From positions 62,001-126,000 of the forward strand of contig CANLBJ010000006.1 in NCBI GenBank assembly GCA_947488905.1: a DNA stretch of 64,000 nt, in the 5' to 3' direction. The stretch comes from Ulvibacter algarum (GTDB lineage Bacteria > Bacteroidota > Bacteroidia > Flavobacteriales > Flavobacteriaceae). Below are positions 51,349 to 59,666 of this stretch, in pieces. Numbering within the stretch: position 1 is the stretch's first letter; every line of letters starts with the position of its first letter. The notes under the pieces are model-generated. The model was not told where the DNA came from. It worked only from the letters and a program-made list of their open reading frames with translations, and did no database searches. A program made the translations under genes and the position numbers.

Positions 51349-52197
51349 TTATGCTTTTGCAAAAGAATAGTCTGAGATTCTTACTGTTAACACAGGAAGC
51401 TTAGAGTGATTTACAATGTCTTCTCCTAGGCTACCTGTAAAGAAATGAGACAACCCTCTACGACCATGTGTAGGTATTGCTATCATATCTGCATTTACTT
51501 TTTCTGCATAATTAAAGATCCCTTGCTCTACACTATAATCTGCATAAATAACGACATCTTCTGGTATAAGGTCAAACTCTGTAAGATGCACTACAAAGTC
51601 AAGTATGCGTTGGTCTATTTGTTTTGTGCTCTTATAATGTTCTCCTGGTTGGTTTATATAAACTAGCTTAACCTCTAAATCTAGTGAATTGAAAAACGTC
51701 ATTGCCTTTTTAAAAGAAGCCAAACTTTCTGTTTTAAAATCACAAGCAAAAACAGCTTTTTTCACAGAAAAAGAGCCATCACCTTTAATAACAAGTACTG
51801 GTATTTTTGAGCTACGCACCACTTTTTCTGTATTAGAGCCCACAAAAAGCTCTTGTAAACCACTACTACCGTGAGACCCCATAACTATTAAGTCTGCTTT
51901 GTAGTCGTGAGCAACATCTTCTATCTCATTAAAATTTTTATAATTCTTTACAGTGGTATGTACCGTTAACCCCTCTAAATAATCTACATCTAAAAATTCT
52001 GCAAATCTTTTTTGAGTTAGTTTAATATAAAAAACACCCTCCATAGTGTCTCCTTCAGAATTTAAGTTTGCCTCATGCATCCCCATCATATGCACAGCAA
52101 CAAGCTCTGCATCTTGTTCTCTCGCTATTTTTGCTGCTACTTTAAATGCGTTTTCTGAATGTTTAGAAAAATCTACTGGTACAATTATGGTTTTCAT
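51349..52197 (-). CDS. Tandem universal stress protein
   Basis: 282 residues with two complete Usp domains. The first (1-145) ends in the ATP-binding loop GSHGSSGLQELFVGSNTEKV, and the second (about 146-275) in THGRRGLSHFFTGSLGEDI; both show the G-x2-G-x9-G-[ST] pattern. Starts MKTIIVPVDFSKHSENAFK. Likely binds ATP and helps survival under stress. Own promoter box at 52226. A more divergent tandem Usp lies at 37695. Confidence 0.93.
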   Translation of the reverse strand: MKTIIVPVDFSKHSENAFKVAAKIAREQDAELVAVHMMGMHEANLNSEGDTMEGVFYIKLTQKRFAEFLDVDYLEGLTVHTTVKNYKNFNEIEDVAHDYKADLIVMGSHGSSGLQELFVGSNTEKVVRSSKIPVLVIKGDGSFSVKKAVFACDFKTESLASFKKAMTFFNSLDLEVKLVYINQPGEHYKSTKQIDQRILDFVVHLTEFDLIPEDVVIYADYSVEQGIFNYAEKVNADMIAIPTHGRRGLSHFFTGSLGEDIVNHSKLPVLTVRISDYSFAKA

Positions 52198-52225
52198 ATC
52201 TTCTTTTTTTAACTAGGTTATACCA

Positions 52226-52233
52226 CAAAAATA
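52226..52233 (-). promoter_or_regulatory. -7 box TATTTTTG for the tandem usp gene
   Basis: Reverse-strand TAnnTTTG match, 28 bp before the ATG. Confidence 0.5.
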
Positions 52234-52473
52234 AGAGCAACCAAACTATAAAAATATGACTAAAATCAGCTTAATAAAAAATGACTGCTTTAATTAATTG
52301 ATTGAAGCTTTGCTATAAATGCAGAAAGAGATTAGCAATTTTAAGCCCAGGAAGATGGTTAATAATAGTAGCTGTTTTTTAACTTCGGAAATACAAACAA
52401 ACAAATTACTTCAACTAATAGACATTATACTCAAGGCTTAAAAGCTTAATAGAATAAGAGGTCTATTCATATT

Positions 52474-53064
52474 TCAGAAATAAAAATTAGAATATGTTTT
52501 TGATATTACACCCTTTAAATTATAAATCACTAAGTGGTTAAAAAGTTCTTTTTCATCAAACGTTTCAAATAAATTATTCTCTTTAAACACAAGATTGTCT
52601 ATTCTGAAAAAATAAATTTTTACTAGCAATTCTACATTGACATCTTGTTTAATACTCCCCTCTTTTTGCGCTTTTTTAAGTAATGTAGTAACGGTAGAAA
52701 TTGCAAGCTCATCAATAAAAGCATCAAACAAATCACTTGCTTTTGGGTAGTACTTTTTTAATCCAAAAAGAAAAGAGGGCTTAAAGTATCTTAAATACTC
52801 AAACCCTCTTTTGTAGATTAAAAGAACACTCAAAATGGGATCTGTATCATTATTGATAATGATCTCATTTATCTCTGTTATGTATTCGTTTAACAAACTT
52901 TCAAGACTCGCTGTAACTAAATCTTCTTTGTTTTTAAAAAACGTATAAATAGTCTTTTTTGAAATCCCTAAAGAGCTTGCTAATTCATCTAAAGTCACAT
53001 GCTTGCTACCATATTTAGTAAACTTAGTGATAGAATATTTAAGCAATTGTGCTCTTGTAATCAT
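52474..53064 (-). CDS. TetR-family regulator at the tail of the RND operon
   Basis: 196 residues. The N-terminal TetR helix-turn-helix (about 1-50) reads SKHVTLDELASSLGISKKTIYTFFKNKEDL; the rest is a helical ligand domain. It lies 12 bp after the outer-membrane component, so it is expressed from the efflux operon and may be part of a feedback loop. Ligand unknown. Confidence 0.92.
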   Translation of the reverse strand: MITRAQLLKYSITKFTKYGSKHVTLDELASSLGISKKTIYTFFKNKEDLVTASLESLLNEYITEINEIIINNDTDPILSVLLIYKRGFEYLRYFKPSFLFGLKKYYPKASDLFDAFIDELAISTVTTLLKKAQKEGSIKQDVNVELLVKIYFFRIDNLVFKENNLFETFDEKELFNHLVIYNLKGVISKTYSNFYF

Positions 53065-53076
53065 TCCTTTTTTATT

Positions 53077-54495
53077 TTATCTCCATCCACCACCTAGGGC
53101 TTCGTATAAATCTACAATAGAGACTAACTGTTGCAACTTACTATCTATAATATTAAGCTCTGCACTTAAAGCACTCTGTCTCGCAGTTAATAAATCTAAG
53201 TAGTTAGCATAACCACTTTTTAGTAACTCTTCTGAGTTTGCCTCTGCTGTACGTAAGGCTTCTACTTCGCTTTTTCTGAATTCATATTTCTTAGCTTCAG
53301 ACTCATATGTAAACAAGGCGTTTGACACCTCATTACCCGCAACTAACAATGTCTTTTTAAACTGAAGTAAAGATTGTTCTTGTTGTGCAATTGCAACTTC
53401 TCGTTGAGTTTTTAGACTTCTTTGATTTAAAAGTGGCTGTGTTAAACCTCCTATTATGGTAGCAAATAATGAGTTTGCGTTTAACAACTTATCTAGCTCT
53501 AAACTTTGAAACCCTCCAGATGCAGTTAACTTTAATGAAGGATAAAAATTACTTCTAGCCACATTAGTAAGCTCAAAAGACTGGATTAAGTTATACTCTG
53601 CAGCCATTACATCTGGTCTGTTGCTTAATAAAGTTGCTGGTACTCCTAGTTTTAATTCTTGTTCAAATTGTTGAACGTCTAAACTACTTCTTTCAAAATG
53701 CTGCCCAGATTTACCCAATAGAATACTTAACATATTCTCGGTTTTAAAAATAGCCGTTTCAATATCTACCTGTAAAGCTTTTGCACTATTGTATTGCGCG
53801 ATGTTCTGGTCTACGGCAACTTGTGTTACCTGCCCAGCATCTTTTAATGCTTTAATAGTCTCTACACTGCTCTCTCTAGTTGCAATGGTTTGCTTTGTCA
53901 CTTCTAGTTGTGCGTCAAGAGCTAATAGGTTGTAATACGTGTTTGTAATACTAGAAACCAACTGTGTTTTTACAGCTTGATGCCCTGCTACACTTTGCAA
54001 ATAACCCGCTTGTGTTGCTCTTTTATTACTACGTATTTTACCCCAGATATCTGCTTCCCAAGAAAGGTTTGCAGTAACATCAAATTGATCTGTTGATCTG
54101 TCTGATAAAAATGCCCCAAACTGACTATTCTTTGACAACTCTTGGTGTGTTACGTTTGCACCAATATCTAATGATGGTAAATAACCTGCTTTCCCTTGTT
54201 TTGCATACGCTTCTGCAGCTACCATTTGCTGTATTGCGATACGAACATCCATATTATTTTGCAGACCTTCTTCAATATACTGTTGAAGGTATTGATCTGT
54301 AAATAACGTTTTCCAAGACACCTCTGCTATAGAGATACTATCTGTAGGTAGGTTATCTGTTCTATAAAGCGCTTCTGTTTCTACAAGTTCTGGTCTCGCA
54401 TAATCTTTTGCCACAAAACAACTTTGCAATGTAACAGCAACCACCAATAACAGGACTGCTTTACTCAAGTTTCTACGTTTTAAAATTGATTTCAT
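53077..54495 (-). CDS. RND efflux outer-membrane factor (OprM/NodT type)
   Basis: 472 residues, lipoprotein signal with QSC. Two OEP repeats (about 70-265 and 270-465) have the TolC-type motifs NMDVRIAIQQM, LDIGANVTHQELS, FDVTANLSWEADIWGKIRSNKRA and RPDVMAAEYNLIQSFELTNVARSNFYPSLKLTASGG. It forms the trimeric exit duct. Starts 2 bp after the permease gene. Confidence 0.94.
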   Translation of the reverse strand: MKSILKRRNLSKAVLLLVVAVTLQSCFVAKDYARPELVETEALYRTDNLPTDSISIAEVSWKTLFTDQYLQQYIEEGLQNNMDVRIAIQQMVAAEAYAKQGKAGYLPSLDIGANVTHQELSKNSQFGAFLSDRSTDQFDVTANLSWEADIWGKIRSNKRATQAGYLQSVAGHQAVKTQLVSSITNTYYNLLALDAQLEVTKQTIATRESSVETIKALKDAGQVTQVAVDQNIAQYNSAKALQVDIETAIFKTENMLSILLGKSGQHFERSSLDVQQFEQELKLGVPATLLSNRPDVMAAEYNLIQSFELTNVARSNFYPSLKLTASGGFQSLELDKLLNANSLFATIIGGLTQPLLNQRSLKTQREVAIAQQEQSLLQFKKTLLVAGNEVSNALFTYESEAKKYEFRKSEVEALRTAEANSEELLKSGYANYLDLLTARQSALSAELNIIDSKLQQLVSIVDLYEALGGGWR

Positions 54496-54497
54496 TA

Positions 54498-57400
54498 TTA
54501 TTGTTTTTCAATAGTTTGTACTGCTGGTTTACTAGAAACTTTTTCTTGTAACCACTGAAATAATATAAATAAGATAGGAATCACAAACACACCCAGAATA
54601 GTCCCTATAAGCATTCCTCCTACGGCACCTGTACCTATAGAGTTGTTACCCTCAGACCCTACTCCTTTTGCTAACACTAATGGCATTAATCCTAAAATAA
54701 AGGCAAATGACGTCATTAATATAGGACGTAAACGTGATTTTGCTCCGTGTATAGCTGCATCTACAATACTCTCACCATTCTTTCGTCTCTGGAGGGCAAA
54801 CTCCACAATTAAGATGGCGTTTTTAGCGAGCAGTCCAATAAGCATTATTAAGGCAATCTGGAAATAAATGTTATTTTCCAAGCCAAAAAACTTAGTACTT
54901 ATATAGGCTCCAAATACCCCAAACGGAAGTGATAATACAACTGCAAATGGCAATAAATAACTCTCATATTGGGCGCTTAATAAAAAGTAAACAAACAGAA
55001 TACTTAGTCCAAAAATGAAGATAGTTTGATTACCCGCACTTACTTCTTCTCGAGTTAAACCAGAATAAGCTACTGTATAATTACTAGGCAGTTTTGCTGC
55101 TTCTTCTTCAATAACTCTAATGGCATCACCCGTACTGTAACCGTCATTTGTAGCACCTGTTATAGTTGTAGAGTTAAACAAGTTAAAACGTGTTACAGAC
55201 TGTGGTCCATATACTCTTTCTAACTTTACAAACTGCGTGATAGGAGTCATCTCACCAGAATCTGTTCTAACATACATACTATTTAAAGAATTAACATCTG
55301 CTCTATCATCTGGTAAAGACTGAATGTACACTCTAAACTGTTTTCCAAATTTTGAAAAATCTGATGCATACACACCACCTATATACCCTTGCAATGTTGA
55401 GAAAATACTATTAATAGGTACTCCCTTTTCTTTTGCTAAAGGCACATTGATATCCATTTCATATTGAGGGTAGTTTGTATTAAAAGAAGATTGCGCATAC
55501 TTAACTTCTGGATGACTCATTAAAGCCATTGAAAAATCTTTATTTGCTTTATCTAAGTCTGTAAACTCACCACCAAACTTGTCTAATAAATTTACTTCAA
55601 AACCTGAAGAGTTACCAAAACCTCTAATACTAGGAGGTGAAAAGAAAATAATGGTCGCTTCGGGCATAGTAGAAACTACACCAAATAACTTACCGGTAAT
55701 AGCCTGAACAGACAATGAAGGATCTTCACGATCACCCCAGTCTGCAAGTTTTATTATTCCGAAGCCATAATTACTACCCGCTCCACTTATTAAACTTCTA
55801 CCTTTAATAAAGTTTACAGCAACGATACCGTCAATACCTGTGATTTTATCATACAAATCTCTAGACACAGCATCTGTTCTATCTAAAGAAGCACCTGCAG
55901 GCAGCTCTATGTTTGCAAAAATAATCCCTCTATCTTCATTTGGCACAAACCCTGTAGGTGTTGTGTTAGACGCCCAGAAAATACCCACAACCGCTAATAC
56001 TAAAAGTAAAACAGACACCCATTTTCTTTTGTATAAAAACTCAAGTGATTTACCATAACGCTCTATTGTTGCATTAAAACCACGGTTAAAAAGTTTGTAA
56101 AAACGTTTTAAAGGGCTTTTACCTTTAAGCTCCTCATCCTCTTTGTGTGGCTTTAATAATAAAGCACATAAGGCAGGACTCAATGTTAATGCGTTTACTG
56201 CGGAAATAAGAATGGCGATAATTAATGTGACACCAAATTGCTCATAAAAGACACCTGTGGGTCCAGAAATAAAAGTAACCGGAATAAATACCGCTGCCAT
56301 TACCAAAGTAATAGATATAATCGCTCCAGATATTTCGTTCATCGCTGTTAGCGTGGCATTTTTTGGGTCTTTTTCTCCCTCATCCAGTTTAGCGTGAACG
56401 GCCTCTACCACTACAATGGCATCATCTACCACAATACCTATGGCGAGTACTAACGCAAATAGCGTTAAGAGGTTTATAGAATACCCAAAAACATTCAAGA
56501 AAAAGAAGGTCCCTATAATTGATACCGGAACCGCAATTGCCGGAATAAGTGTAGATCTAAAATCTTGTAAGAATAGAAACACCACTAAAAACACCAATAC
56601 AAAAGCCTCTAATAAAGTACTTATTACTTTTTCTATAGAAGCATTTAAAAACAAACTAGTGTCATAAGGCACAAAAACATCTAAGCCTTCTGGCAGGTCT
56701 TTTTTAACCGTCTCTAAGGTTGCTTTAATGTTTTCAATAATTTCTTGCGCATTAGAACCTTTGGTCTGGAAAATACCCATAAACACGGCTGGATTACCTT
56801 TACTCATTGCATTTGACGCATAAGATTGCGCATCTAACTCTATAGTTGCCACATCATTTAAACGAAGAAACTCCCCATTTCCTAATGCTTTAATCACAAT
56901 ATCTGCATACTGCTTTTCTTCTTTAAAACGACCGCTGTATGTTAATGTATAAGAGAAAGACTCTCCGCTATTTTGACCTAAAGATCCCGCCGCAGCTTCT
57001 AAGTTTTGCTCTTGTAATGCAGCAGTAATATCTGATGGTATTAAACCATAGGCTGCTAGTTTTTCTGGCTTTAACCATACACGCATTGCATAATCTTGCT
57101 GCGAGAATACACTAACGTCCCCAACACCACTAATACGTTGCATAGCAGGAATCACATTAATTTTTAAGTAATTCTGTATAAATGTAGCGTCATAATCATC
57201 GCTCTCAGAATACATAGAAATAAACATCAAAGCACTCGTCTCTTGTTTTTGTGTAGTCACACCTGTTTGTAGCACCTCTTGAGGTAATAAAGAATTTGCT
57301 CTAGACACACGGTTTTGAACATTAACGGCTGCAATATCTGCATCCATTTCTTGATCAAAATAAACAGTGATTTCTGCCGTACCTGTATTTGAGGCAGTAG

Positions 57401-57638
57401 AAGTAATGTATGTCATACCTTCTACCCCATTAATTTGTTCTTCTATAGGAACAATAACACTCTCTAATACAGTTTCTGCATTGGCTCCTGGATAGGATGC
57501 AGTCACTTTAATGGTAGGCGGTGCAATATCTGGGTATTCTTCTATTGGTAAGCCAGTTATACTTATTACACCAAGTATAACTATGATAATAGAGATTACT
57601 GTCGAAAGAACAGGTCTTTCAATAAATGTTTTTAACAT
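54498..57638 (-). CDS. RND inner-membrane efflux permease, HAE1 family
   Basis: 1046 residues, full length. Twelve transmembrane helices; the first is IERPVLSTVISIIIVILG. The proton-relay Asp-Asp pair lies in GIVVDDAIVVVEAVHA in helix 4. The second half has the matching SGLTREE and LPFGVFGAYISTKFFGLENNIYFQIALIMLIGLLAKNAILIVEFA. It exports hydrophobic drugs or metabolites in a complex with the adaptor and outer-membrane factor encoded beside it. Confidence 0.96.
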   Translation of the reverse strand: MLKTFIERPVLSTVISIIIVILGVISITGLPIEEYPDIAPPTIKVTASYPGANAETVLESVIVPIEEQINGVEGMTYITSTASNTGTAEITVYFDQEMDADIAAVNVQNRVSRANSLLPQEVLQTGVTTQKQETSALMFISMYSESDDYDATFIQNYLKINVIPAMQRISGVGDVSVFSQQDYAMRVWLKPEKLAAYGLIPSDITAALQEQNLEAAAGSLGQNSGESFSYTLTYSGRFKEEKQYADIVIKALGNGEFLRLNDVATIELDAQSYASNAMSKGNPAVFMGIFQTKGSNAQEIIENIKATLETVKKDLPEGLDVFVPYDTSLFLNASIEKVISTLLEAFVLVFLVVFLFLQDFRSTLIPAIAVPVSIIGTFFFLNVFGYSINLLTLFALVLAIGIVVDDAIVVVEAVHAKLDEGEKDPKNATLTAMNEISGAIISITLVMAAVFIPVTFISGPTGVFYEQFGVTLIIAILISAVNALTLSPALCALLLKPHKEDEELKGKSPLKRFYKLFNRGFNATIERYGKSLEFLYKRKWVSVLLLVLAVVGIFWASNTTPTGFVPNEDRGIIFANIELPAGASLDRTDAVSRDLYDKITGIDGIVAVNFIKGRSLISGAGSNYGFGIIKLADWGDREDPSLSVQAITGKLFGVVSTMPEATIIFFSPPSIRGFGNSSGFEVNLLDKFGGEFTDLDKANKDFSMALMSHPEVKYAQSSFNTNYPQYEMDINVPLAKEKGVPINSIFSTLQGYIGGVYASDFSKFGKQFRVYIQSLPDDRADVNSLNSMYVRTDSGEMTPITQFVKLERVYGPQSVTRFNLFNSTTITGATNDGYSTGDAIRVIEEEAAKLPSNYTVAYSGLTREEVSAGNQTIFIFGLSILFVYFLLSAQYESYLLPFAVVLSLPFGVFGAYISTKFFGLENNIYFQIALIMLIGLLAKNAILIVEFALQRRKNGESIVDAAIHGAKSRLRPILMTSFAFILGLMPLVLAKGVGSEGNNSIGTGAVGGMLIGTILGVFVIPILFILFQWLQEKVSSKPAVQTIEKQ

Positions 57639-57659
57639 GGAATATTTTTTTTCTGGTGA

Positions 57660-58793
57660 TTAGTTTTTAAATAATACCGCTATTGGTTTTATAGCATCAT
57701 CAAAAGAAGTTTTTTGAGGTGTGATTGCCATACCGTTTCTTAATTTTCCGGCACCAGAGACAACTATGGTATCTGTCTCATCTACACCAGATTCTATAAC
57801 ATATAAATTATCTACTGTTGCTTTTACTTTTACAATAGAGGTAGACACTTTATTATCTTCACCTAATTTATACAACATGATATTTCCTTGTTGTTCAAAA
57901 GTAGATTCTTGAGGTATTACAATTGCGTTTTCATACACGGTAGGAATTTGTATTTTCCCACTATTACCATTGGTTAATAACTGATTAGGATTATTAAAAA
58001 CAGCTCTTAAACTAACAGTACCTGTATTTTGGTTAATTTGCCCAGTACTAGTTTGTATTTTTCCTTTTTCAGAATAAATACTACCATTTGCTAATACTAA
58101 GTTTATCTCAGAATAATTAGCTAACTTTTCTTGTAAGTTCTTGCCTTCTGCATTTTGTAAAAAGTCTAAATATTGAGACTCATTTAAACTAAAGAAAGCA
58201 TATACTTTACTAATATCACTCACCGTAGTTAATGGACTAGGGTCAGCTGGACTTATCAATGAACCTTCTCTAAATTTAATAGCACCTACATAACCATCTA
58301 CTGGACTCTTAATAGTTGCATACCCTATATTTGCAGATACACTACTATAATTAGCTTGAGCTTGTGCTAAGTTTGCCTTTGCTGTTTCTAATTGAACTGG
58401 GCTTATTATATTTTTTGCTACAAGTGGCTTTAATTTATCAACCTCTACTTGTGCCACATTAACACTAGCTTTTGCAGCTCCTGCATCTTGACTTAAAGAT
58501 TGTGTTTCTAATTTAAATAACACTTGTCCTTTGCGTACCTTCTGTCCCTCATCAACATATACCTTTTGTATATACCCAGACACTTTAGCTCTTACTTCAC
58601 TGTTTACAATACCTTCTAGATTTGTTGGGTATTCTTTAAAACCTGTTACTGTTTTTGGTTGTAATTGAACTACAGGAAAAGGTGCTGGCGGCGCTTGCTG
58701 CGCTGCTGGTGCGCTACCTTGTTCATTGCCACAACTTACTAAGGCAAAAAATAGGCCTAGGGCAAATAACGTATATAATTTATTTAGTCTCAT
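57660..58793 (-). CDS. RND periplasmic adaptor (membrane-fusion) lipoprotein
   Basis: 377 residues. Lipobox VSC. The lipoyl/barrel-sandwich halves are VRAKVSGYIQKVYVDEGQKVRKGQVLFKLE and ATIKSPVDGYVGAIKFREGSLI, separated by a coiled hairpin (about 105-150). A beta-barrel and membrane-proximal domain follow. Links the permease and the outer-membrane factor. Lies 14 bp after the regulator gene at the operon head. Confidence 0.94.
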   Translation of the reverse strand: MRLNKLYTLFALGLFFALVSCGNEQGSAPAAQQAPPAPFPVVQLQPKTVTGFKEYPTNLEGIVNSEVRAKVSGYIQKVYVDEGQKVRKGQVLFKLETQSLSQDAGAAKASVNVAQVEVDKLKPLVAKNIISPVQLETAKANLAQAQANYSSVSANIGYATIKSPVDGYVGAIKFREGSLISPADPSPLTTVSDISKVYAFFSLNESQYLDFLQNAEGKNLQEKLANYSEINLVLANGSIYSEKGKIQTSTGQINQNTGTVSLRAVFNNPNQLLTNGNSGKIQIPTVYENAIVIPQESTFEQQGNIMLYKLGEDNKVSTSIVKVKATVDNLYVIESGVDETDTIVVSGAGKLRNGMAITPQKTSFDDAIKPIAVLFKN

Positions 58794-58807
58794 TTTTTAG
58801 TTTTTAT

Positions 58808-59311
58808 TTAAAGGTCAAATTTATTGTCTGTTATTTTTTTTCTTAACTCATTTATAGAGGCGGATGCCGCATCTATAAATTTTATGTAATCATCGTGAAA
58901 GTTTAAATCAAACTTTTCTTCTTCGTTTTCAATTTTATCATTGTTTTGAACTAATTTATAATCTTTAATTTCTAAATGAATCTCACGCTCTTGTCGCCAA
59001 TGGGTAATCATATTATCAATATGCTGAACCACCATATCTTTATTAATTATAAAGTATTTTTTACGATCTCCTGTTTTTGTGAAATAGACTATTTTATTTA
59101 AGTCTTGTAAGTGATTAAGGTGTGTAGAGATTGTACTTTTGCTTGCACAAAGCACTGTAACCATATCTTCAAAAGTGGCACCTTTTTTACCTGTAAGTAT
59201 TACATAGGATAAAATTCTTGCTGCAACAGGTGCCAACTGTTCTCTGTTTTCTAAATGAACCCCTAGCTTTTCTACTAAGTCCATTTTTTCTTTACAAACA
59301 CTCTCTTTCAT
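58808..59311 (-). CDS. GbsR/MarR-type regulator at the head of the RND operon
   Basis: 167 residues with a winged helix (about 20-95): LAPVAARILSYVILTGKKGATFEDMVTVL, then ASKSTISTHLNHLQDLNKIVYFTKTGDRKKYFII. A charged helical C-terminus follows. It probably represses the operon through the palindrome GTTCGG-N6-CCGAAC at 59376-59393. Two regulators therefore frame this efflux operon, one at each end. Confidence 0.9.
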   Translation of the reverse strand: MKESVCKEKMDLVEKLGVHLENREQLAPVAARILSYVILTGKKGATFEDMVTVLCASKSTISTHLNHLQDLNKIVYFTKTGDRKKYFIINKDMVVQHIDNMITHWRQEREIHLEIKDYKLVQNNDKIENEEEKFDLNFHDDYIKFIDAASASINELRKKITDNKFDL

Positions 59312-59361
59312 TTCTATTTTTTTTATTTGTTACTGGCAATGAAGTACAGTAATATTCTCTG

Positions 59362-59369
59362 CAAATTTA
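59362..59369 (-). promoter_or_regulatory. -7 box TAAATTTG for the RND efflux operon
   Basis: Reverse-strand TAnnTTTG match, 51 bp before the GbsR/MarR-type ATG. Confidence 0.55.
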
Positions 59370-59375
59370 CAGTAG

Positions 59376-59393
59376 GTTCGGAACAAACCGAAC
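59376..59393. promoter_or_regulatory. Efflux operator GTTCGG-N6-CCGAAC
   Basis: Perfect 6+6 inverted repeat with a six-base spacer, six bases upstream of the -7 box, covering the spacer and -33 region. Position fits repression by the GbsR/MarR-type protein of the operon. Confidence 0.55.
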
Positions 59394-59576
59394 TACACGA
59401 AGTTAATCTATTGTTAAAAAATTTAGACTCAATATTTGACAGCTGTTTATAGTATACTACATTATTAATTCAACTTGAATTACTGCGGGTTTTCAATTTT
59501 ACTTCAATCTATCTTAACTTTATAAATCATATTCCTAAACTTCATTTAGATATCTTGTTAAATAGTCAAAAATGTA

Positions 59577-59584
59577 TATATTTG
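59577..59584 (+). promoter_or_regulatory. -7 box TATATTTG for the alginate operon
   Basis: Exact TAnnTTTG whose last four bases lie inside the first operator palindrome. Leader to the ATG is about 75 bases. Confidence 0.55.
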
Positions 59585-59607
59585 GTAAACCAAATTGGTT
59601 AACCAAT
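59581..59607. promoter_or_regulatory. Double palindromic operator of the alginate operon
   Basis: TTTGGTAAACCAAA (59581-59594) and ATTGGTTAACCAAT (59594-59607) are perfect 14-bp palindromes sharing one base. They cover the -7 box and start site, so the bound factor, probably LacI- or GntR-like, would act as a repressor released by an alginate product. The regulator is not in the window. Confidence 0.6.
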
Positions 59608-59666
59608 TATAGTTGCAGAATAAATTTTCTTTCAATCCTGCTTGACTACTATAAAAACGATACAAT

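Larger units (their letters stand above)
59312..59666. other. 355-bp divergent regulatory region between efflux and alginate operons
   Basis: Holds the efflux -7 box and operator (59362-59393) on one side, and the alginate -7 box with two overlapping palindromes (59577-59607) on the other. No coding region or RNA was seen between them. Confidence 0.65.
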
